Part shown: positions 13,947 through 17,588 of the stretch, in pieces | How positions within the stretch are numbered: the stretch's first letter is position 1 | How the letters are laid out: each line of letters begins with the position of its first letter | NCBI GenBank assembly: GCA_003155465.1 | Contig: PMCR01000403.1 | Location: forward strand, 1 to 17,588 | Direction: 5' to 3' | Source: Myxococcales bacterium | GTDB lineage: Bacteria; Myxococcota; Polyangia; Fen-1088 | DNA length: 17,588 bases | Translations under genes and position numbers: made by a program | Notes under the pieces: model-generated | What the model was told of the DNA's origin: nothing | Seen by the model: the letters and a program-made list of their open reading frames with translations, nothing else | The model's database searches: none

Positions 13947-15224
13947 ATGAAACCGATAGCGAAGTTCATCATTCTCGTTGAAGGCAACCGACCAGGTTAC
14001 CAAACCAGGCTTTTCCAAGTCTCTCTGCTTGCCAGAGTGCTCAACGAGCTGGCTCTCACAGGAGCAGAAGAAGCTCTTGTCATTCCCGATTCCGAAGCCG
14101 ACTTGGACCCAAGCAGCCTCGGCAAGGAGACACTGTCTCGCATCAAGGTCGAGATCAGGTCCGCCCCCGCAAGCGAGAGCCCTCTCTCCTATGCCTTGTC
14201 GTTGGCTGCCAATCAACCCGGGGAAACCGTGGTCCTCCCCTCAGACCGGCTCTTCTCCAACGACTTTCTGCGGAGAGTCCAGGCCCTTCCCGTCGATGAG
14301 AAACAGGCGCAAAAAATCGCGGCCTCCTCCTCTCCCGACGATCGTGAAGGAGCTGTTCTGCGCGTTTCCCAGTCAGTGGCCGGGAGCTTGCTGAAGAATG
14401 CGTCGTTTGACCGGGGAGGGCTTCCCGGGAGGGATCTCGTCATTGATGGTTTCTCATCCCCGATTGCCACCAAGGAACAGCTCAGGGAGGCACGCCGATT
14501 TCTCCTCTACAGCCTGAGGAAAAGCATCGATTCCGACGGGGTGGTGGCCTACTACCTCATGCGACCACTCACCCTCAGGATCACTCGGCTCTTGGCTCAT
14601 ACTCCGCTGCAGCCCAATCATCTCACACTCATCTCCTTTCTGATCGGCCTCGCCGGTGTCGCGCTGGTGGCGTTCGGCAGCCGCTGGCCGGCCACCCTTG
14701 GCGCAAGTTTCTTCTTCATTGCCGCGACAACCGATTGTCTGGACGGGGAAATCGCGCGGTTGCGCTACAAGATGAGCTACTCCGGCGCCTGGCTGGACAC
14801 TATTACCGATGACATACAAACAGTACTGTTCATCGGAGCCAGTGCGATGTACCTCAGCCATTCTGGTCAACCTGAAATATGGCCAATTGTGGCGGGGGCG
14901 GCAATCCTCCTGTTCGCTTTGCCACAAGTCTACGTTTATCACCAAATCCATACCCGCTACCACTCCGCCGACCCAGTCGACTTCAAGTATGCTTGGGAAA
15001 ACGGCGCCGCCCCCTCGGGGCAACGCACGCCATTTTCGTTTCTCAAGTACGTCGGTAAGCGAGATTTCTACACTCTTCTCTTTTCCCTGCTGTTCCTTGC
15101 CAATCTCGTGCCCGCGTTACTGCTGGCATGCCTCACGGTTGCCGCCAGCCGAGCTGTTGGCGTGGCCGTCCATCTCTACTTGGCTCGTCGGCGACAAGCT
15201 TGCAAGATGGTCTCGGAATGCTGA
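13947..15224 (+). CDS. CDP-alcohol phosphotransferase with degenerate nucleotidyltransferase-like N-terminal domain
   Basis: The C-terminal half (from about residue 200) is an integral-membrane CDP-alcohol phosphotransferase, which transfers a phosphoalcohol from a CDP-alcohol to an acceptor with release of CMP. The signature is complete: D263-CL-D266-G267-EI-A270-R271, eight residues, G280-AWL-D284-TIT-D288. It is preceded by LRITRLLAHTPLQPNHLTLI. Residues 1 to about 185 resemble the nucleotidyltransferase half of bifunctional inositol-phosphate cytidylyltransferase/DIPP-synthase proteins (ETVVLPSDRLFSNDFLRRV), but the LAAGxGxRL loop is replaced by ILVEGNRPGYQTRL, so this part is probably inactive. 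ATG 13947 was chosen (AGGA three bases upstream, start MKPIAKFIIL); GTG 13917 would add ten residues. The stop overlaps the next start as TGATG. The separate active enzyme at 13178 may supply the activity lost here. Confidence 0.85.
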   Translation: MKPIAKFIILVEGNRPGYQTRLFQVSLLARVLNELALTGAEEALVIPDSEADLDPSSLGKETLSRIKVEIRSAPASESPLSYALSLAANQPGETVVLPSDRLFSNDFLRRVQALPVDEKQAQKIAASSSPDDREGAVLRVSQSVAGSLLKNASFDRGGLPGRDLVIDGFSSPIATKEQLREARRFLLYSLRKSIDSDGVVAYYLMRPLTLRITRLLAHTPLQPNHLTLISFLIGLAGVALVAFGSRWPATLGASFFFIAATTDCLDGEIARLRYKMSYSGAWLDTITDDIQTVLFIGASAMYLSHSGQPEIWPIVAGAAILLFALPQVYVYHQIHTRYHSADPVDFKYAWENGAAPSGQRTPFSFLKYVGKRDFYTLLFSLLFLANLVPALLLACLTVAASRAVGVAVHLYLARRRQACKMVSEC

Positions 15225-16240
15225 TGCCGAAGCGGATTGTCGATGCCTTCTTCGTCCTTCTGGGGCTCGGTTTTTCTGCGAAGCTCCTCATAGAGTACAA
15301 CCTGGCAGCGATCTGGGGTGATCTGTGCCGGGTGGGATGGCATGCCGGGTGGCTTCTGCTGTTGTGGGCGCTGATGGTCACGGCAGACACCGCAAGCTGG
15401 CACTACTCCCTCGGGGACGCCAAGGGCCGGGTGGGATTTCTGACTCTCGGCCTGCTCACGCTGGCGGGGCAGGCCGTCAACAACGTTACTCCATCCGCGA
15501 ATGTGGGCGAGTTGGTCAAGGGCCGATACCTCGCGCAAGACATCGGCACGTCCGCCTCGGTGTCCGGCCTGGTCATCTACAACTTCATGTACGCACTGGT
15601 GTCGGCCTTGATGGTTTCGGCCGGTGCCGTTTGCTCCCTCTTCGTCCCTACGGTTCCGGGCTACGTCGTGGCTCTCCTCTTGATTTCCGCCGCCGTCGTC
15701 TGCGCCTATGTCTTGCTCTTGCTCGTCGTCTTGCGGGGGGGACTTTCGGAAAAAATCGTTCGCTTCCTGAAGAGACTTCGCCTGCCGATCAAAAATCACG
15801 AGGGCTGGATCCAAGGAGCACGGCGGGTCGACCTCGCCCTGCGCGAGTTTGCAACCAAGCACCCGCAGGATCTCCTTGCCACCTTCATCTTGGTGGTTGC
15901 TTCCCGCCTGATTTCGGTTCTGGAAGTATGGGTCATCTGCATGGCCTTGCGGCGGCCGGTTGGACTCGAGATGGCGTTCTTCATCATGGCTGTCAGCCAG
16001 CTCGTGTCATGGGTGTTTGCCCTGGTCCCGAGCCAAATCGGCGTGGCTGAGCAAGGTTCGGAGGCTCTCTTCAGGGTCATGGCCTATCAGCCTGGAATGG
16101 GTTTCACCTTCGAACTGGTTCGCCGGGCCCGAAGGCTGTTTCAGGTGGCCCTTGGACTCATTATTCTGCTCTATCTGTCGCTCAGGGAACGGCATTCGCT
16201 CCTGGAGACCGCCCCGGCTCCCGTGCCGCCATGCCCATGA
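15224..16240 (+). CDS. UPF0104 / flippase-like (LPG-synthase TM domain) membrane protein
   Basis: The 338-residue product has about eight hydrophobic helices and no soluble domain. Family landmarks are VNNVTPSANVGELVKGRYLA, with Glu96, and LVPSQIGVAEQGSEALF, with Glu276; together they mark the membrane domain shared by MprF lysyl-phosphatidylglycerol synthases and UPF0104 proteins. In MprF this domain moves modified lipid across the membrane, so a lipid- or isoprenoid-linked substrate is the usual guess. The start is ATG 15224, overlapping the preceding TGA as TGATG; ATG 15218 in frame would add two residues. The overlap makes coupling to the CDP-alcohol enzyme very likely, and suggests that this protein handles the lipid made by it. 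Transport direction and substrate are not visible. Confidence 0.82.
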   Translation: MPKRIVDAFFVLLGLGFSAKLLIEYNLAAIWGDLCRVGWHAGWLLLLWALMVTADTASWHYSLGDAKGRVGFLTLGLLTLAGQAVNNVTPSANVGELVKGRYLAQDIGTSASVSGLVIYNFMYALVSALMVSAGAVCSLFVPTVPGYVVALLLISAAVVCAYVLLLLVVLRGGLSEKIVRFLKRLRLPIKNHEGWIQGARRVDLALREFATKHPQDLLATFILVVASRLISVLEVWVICMALRRPVGLEMAFFIMAVSQLVSWVFALVPSQIGVAEQGSEALFRVMAYQPGMGFTFELVRRARRLFQVALGLIILLYLSLRERHSLLETAPAPVPPCP

Positions 16241-16273
16241 CCACGCAAGAAAATACCAATGGCGGATTGTTTT

Positions 16274-16290
16274 GCCGACTGGCTGTCGGC
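16274..16290 (+). other. Small hairpin between the flippase-like and PLP-enzyme genes
   Basis: gccgac (16274-16279) pairs with gtcggc (16285-16290) around tggct. It lies in a 94-base gap, the largest inside this cluster apart from the promoter region. With no T-run it is not a convincing terminator; partial attenuation or chance are both possible. Confidence 0.25.
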
Positions 16291-16334
16291 ATACTGGGTG
16301 GCGGCAGAGAAACGACCGATCTAGCTGAGGCCTG

Positions 16335-17489
16335 ATGTCAAACCAATCAGCTCACTCAAGGGCGCCCACGTTGTTGAACCACGGTACGGAAATGGCGGAA
16401 AGGGTGCGCAACTTGACCCCATACGAGCCCGTGTGTTCACTCACGGAGATCAAACGGAACGCGGGCATCTCCCACCTCAAGTTGGATTGGAATGAGAGCA
16501 CAATTCCCCCAGCACCCCGCGTAACCGAGGCACTGCTGGGGTTTCTGCACAGCAACGCCGGGCTGAACCTGTACCCGGACATGTGCTATGCGCCGCTCTT
16601 GGAGAGTCTGGCCGAGTACGTCGGCTGCCGGACCTCGCAGCTGCTTCTGACCAACGGGTCAGACGCGGCGTTGGATCTGATCTGCCAGACCTACCTGGAT
16701 CCAGTTGACAAGGTCGTGCACCCGACCCCGACCTACAGCCACATGCTGCAATTCGCCGAGCGCACCGGGGCTGAGATCCGCGGCGTGACGGGTGAGAACC
16801 CGTTCGTGCCGCATCTGCAGGATCTGGTCCCCGCGATCGACGAGCGCACCAAAATTGTCTACCTGGCCAGTCCCAACAACCCCACCGGAAACGTTCACGC
16901 CCCGGCGGACGTCCTGAAGATGGCCCAGCGGCATCCCAACACCTTGTTCATCCTGGACGAGGCCTACTTCGAGTTTTCCGAAGTCACCTGCGTGGAACTC
17001 GTCGACGAGATCCCCAACCTGGTCGTCACGCGCTCCTTCTCCAAGTGCTTCGGGTTGGCCGCCGTGCGGCTCGGCTACGCGGTCGCGCCCGAGGAGGTGA
17101 TCGCCAACCTGCGCCGCGCGCACAACCCCAAGAGCGTGAACATGCTCGCCCAGGTAGCAGCGACTGCTGCGCTCAAGGACCTGCCCTACTACCGCCGCTT
17201 CGCCAGCGAGGTGAAGCGCAGCGCCGCGCTGTTCAAGGGCTTCTGCGACCAGCGCGGAATTCCCTGCCACCCAACCCAAGCCAACTTCGTCCTGGTTCAA
17301 TTCCCCGACGTGCCGGATATGGCCAGGCGCCTGGCAGAGGCGGGCGTGTACGTGCGCGACCGGTCTGATCAGATGCCCGGAGTCCTTCGCATCACCCTCG
17401 GTACGAAGAGCCAGACCATGGAGATGCTGGCACGCCTCGATCGGATCCTCGCCGGCAAGCCTTCCCGGTCACAAGGCACAAGGCCTTAA
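16335..17489 (+). CDS. HisC/CobD-like PLP-dependent aminotransferase or phospho-amino-acid decarboxylase
   Basis: The 384-residue product is a complete fold-type I PLP enzyme of the histidinol-phosphate aminotransferase family. Landmarks are LKLDWNEST near the start, LNLYPDMCYAPL, LLTNGSDAALDL (PLP phosphate), PTPTYSHM, LASPNNPTGN, FILDEAYFEF, RSFSKCFGLAAVRLGY with the Schiff-base Lys237, and GVLRITLGT, with the substrate-carboxylate Arg. The family includes true HisC and also CobD-type L-threonine-phosphate decarboxylases and serine-phosphate decarboxylases. Placement after a CTP transferase, a CDP-alcohol enzyme and a flippase-like protein argues against histidine synthesis; no his gene is nearby. 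It may supply the phosphorylated amino alcohol or amino group for the head group. ATG 16335 has GAGG four bases upstream; ATG 16392 is an internal alternative nearer the conserved domain. Confidence 0.85.
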   Translation: MSNQSAHSRAPTLLNHGTEMAERVRNLTPYEPVCSLTEIKRNAGISHLKLDWNESTIPPAPRVTEALLGFLHSNAGLNLYPDMCYAPLLESLAEYVGCRTSQLLLTNGSDAALDLICQTYLDPVDKVVHPTPTYSHMLQFAERTGAEIRGVTGENPFVPHLQDLVPAIDERTKIVYLASPNNPTGNVHAPADVLKMAQRHPNTLFILDEAYFEFSEVTCVELVDEIPNLVVTRSFSKCFGLAAVRLGYAVAPEEVIANLRRAHNPKSVNMLAQVAATAALKDLPYYRRFASEVKRSAALFKGFCDQRGIPCHPTQANFVLVQFPDVPDMARRLAEAGVYVRDRSDQMPGVLRITLGTKSQTMEMLARLDRILAGKPSRSQGTRP

Positions 17490-17545
17490 CACTACTGATT
17501 GAGATTCTCCCGTCGCCGTCGCTGCTGCGTGCCCCGCCCGCCGCC

Positions 17546-17588
17546 TCACTCCTCGGTCAAATACGTCGAGTATTCTCCCTCGTCGTTC
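17546..17588 (-). CDS. Possible C-terminal end of a gene entering from the right
   Basis: On the minus strand the last bases read NDEGEYSTYLTEE and then TGA at 17546-17548. The acidic, codon-balanced tail looks like a protein end, and the convergent layout with the PLP-enzyme gene is natural. Only 13 residues are visible, so no product can be named and chance is possible. Confidence 0.35.
   Translation of the reverse strand, partial: NDEGEYSTYLTEE

Noticed and set aside
15128..15217. Longer N-terminus for the flippase-like protein
   Set aside because: The residues (Cys/Arg/Ser-rich) lie inside the end of the CDP-alcohol gene and lack a membrane-protein character; the TGATG junction marks the start.
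16335..17489. Assignment as hisC for histidine biosynthesis
   Set aside because: Family motifs alone do not separate HisC from CobD-type or other relatives, and no histidine gene is adjacent, so no gene symbol is given.

Overview
The window is high-GC and gene-dense, and it looks like a chromosome segment from a Myxococcota-type (former Deltaproteobacteria) bacterium. The pointers are: lipoproteins with long Asp/Gly/Ala linkers and Cys-rich tails; an IPT/TIG lipoprotein; a FecR-domain protein and a histidine kinase with no sigma factor or response regulator beside them; and a small protein of a type I associate with myxobacteria next to acylphosphatase. This placement is inferred from protein style, not from a search. 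No tRNA, rRNA, CRISPR array, transposase or integrase was seen.

Layout. (1) 1-1013, minus: the N-terminal part of a secreted PL11-type rhamnogalacturonan lyase that runs off the left edge. (2) 1014-1553: a divergent non-coding region holding a perfect 13-bp stem-loop and a possible decayed membrane-protein tail. (3) 1554-5023, plus: an overlapping pair, a DUF6057-like membrane protein and an exported PD40 beta-propeller protein with one CxxCH haem motif. This pair resembles Bacteroidota genes and looks lower in GC by eye. (4) 5087-5635, minus: acylphosphatase preceded by a small conserved-looking protein. (5) 5781-11873, plus: four genes chained by three successive 4-bp ATGA stop/start overlaps: IPT/TIG lipoprotein, transmembrane histidine kinase, membrane-anchored FecR-domain protein, and an Ig-domain protein with a C-terminal outer-membrane barrel. 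A further linker lipoprotein (11982-13097) follows 108 bases later. (6) 13178-17489, plus: LicC-like cytidylyltransferase, CDP-alcohol phosphotransferase with a degenerate nucleotidyltransferase-like N-terminus, UPF0104/flippase-like membrane protein, and a HisC/CobD-like PLP enzyme. (7) 17546-17588, minus: the possible last codons of a gene entering from the right.

How the parts may work together. Section 5 looks like an envelope-spanning sensory or surface assembly, with an outer-membrane lipoprotein and barrel, an inner-membrane FecR-domain protein and an inner-membrane kinase. Section 6 reads as a Kennedy-pathway-like route: a PLP enzyme makes a phosphorylated amino alcohol (or aminates a precursor), the cytidylyltransferase activates it with CTP, the CDP-alcohol enzyme transfers it to a lipid, and the membrane protein handles or flips the product. 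It is the best candidate for an undescribed pathway here; its substrates cannot be read from the sequence. Sections 1 and 3 look like imported polysaccharide- or redox-related accessory genes. Two start codons (5781 and 13178) each sit exactly six bases after a -10-like hexamer, which suggests leaderless mRNAs.
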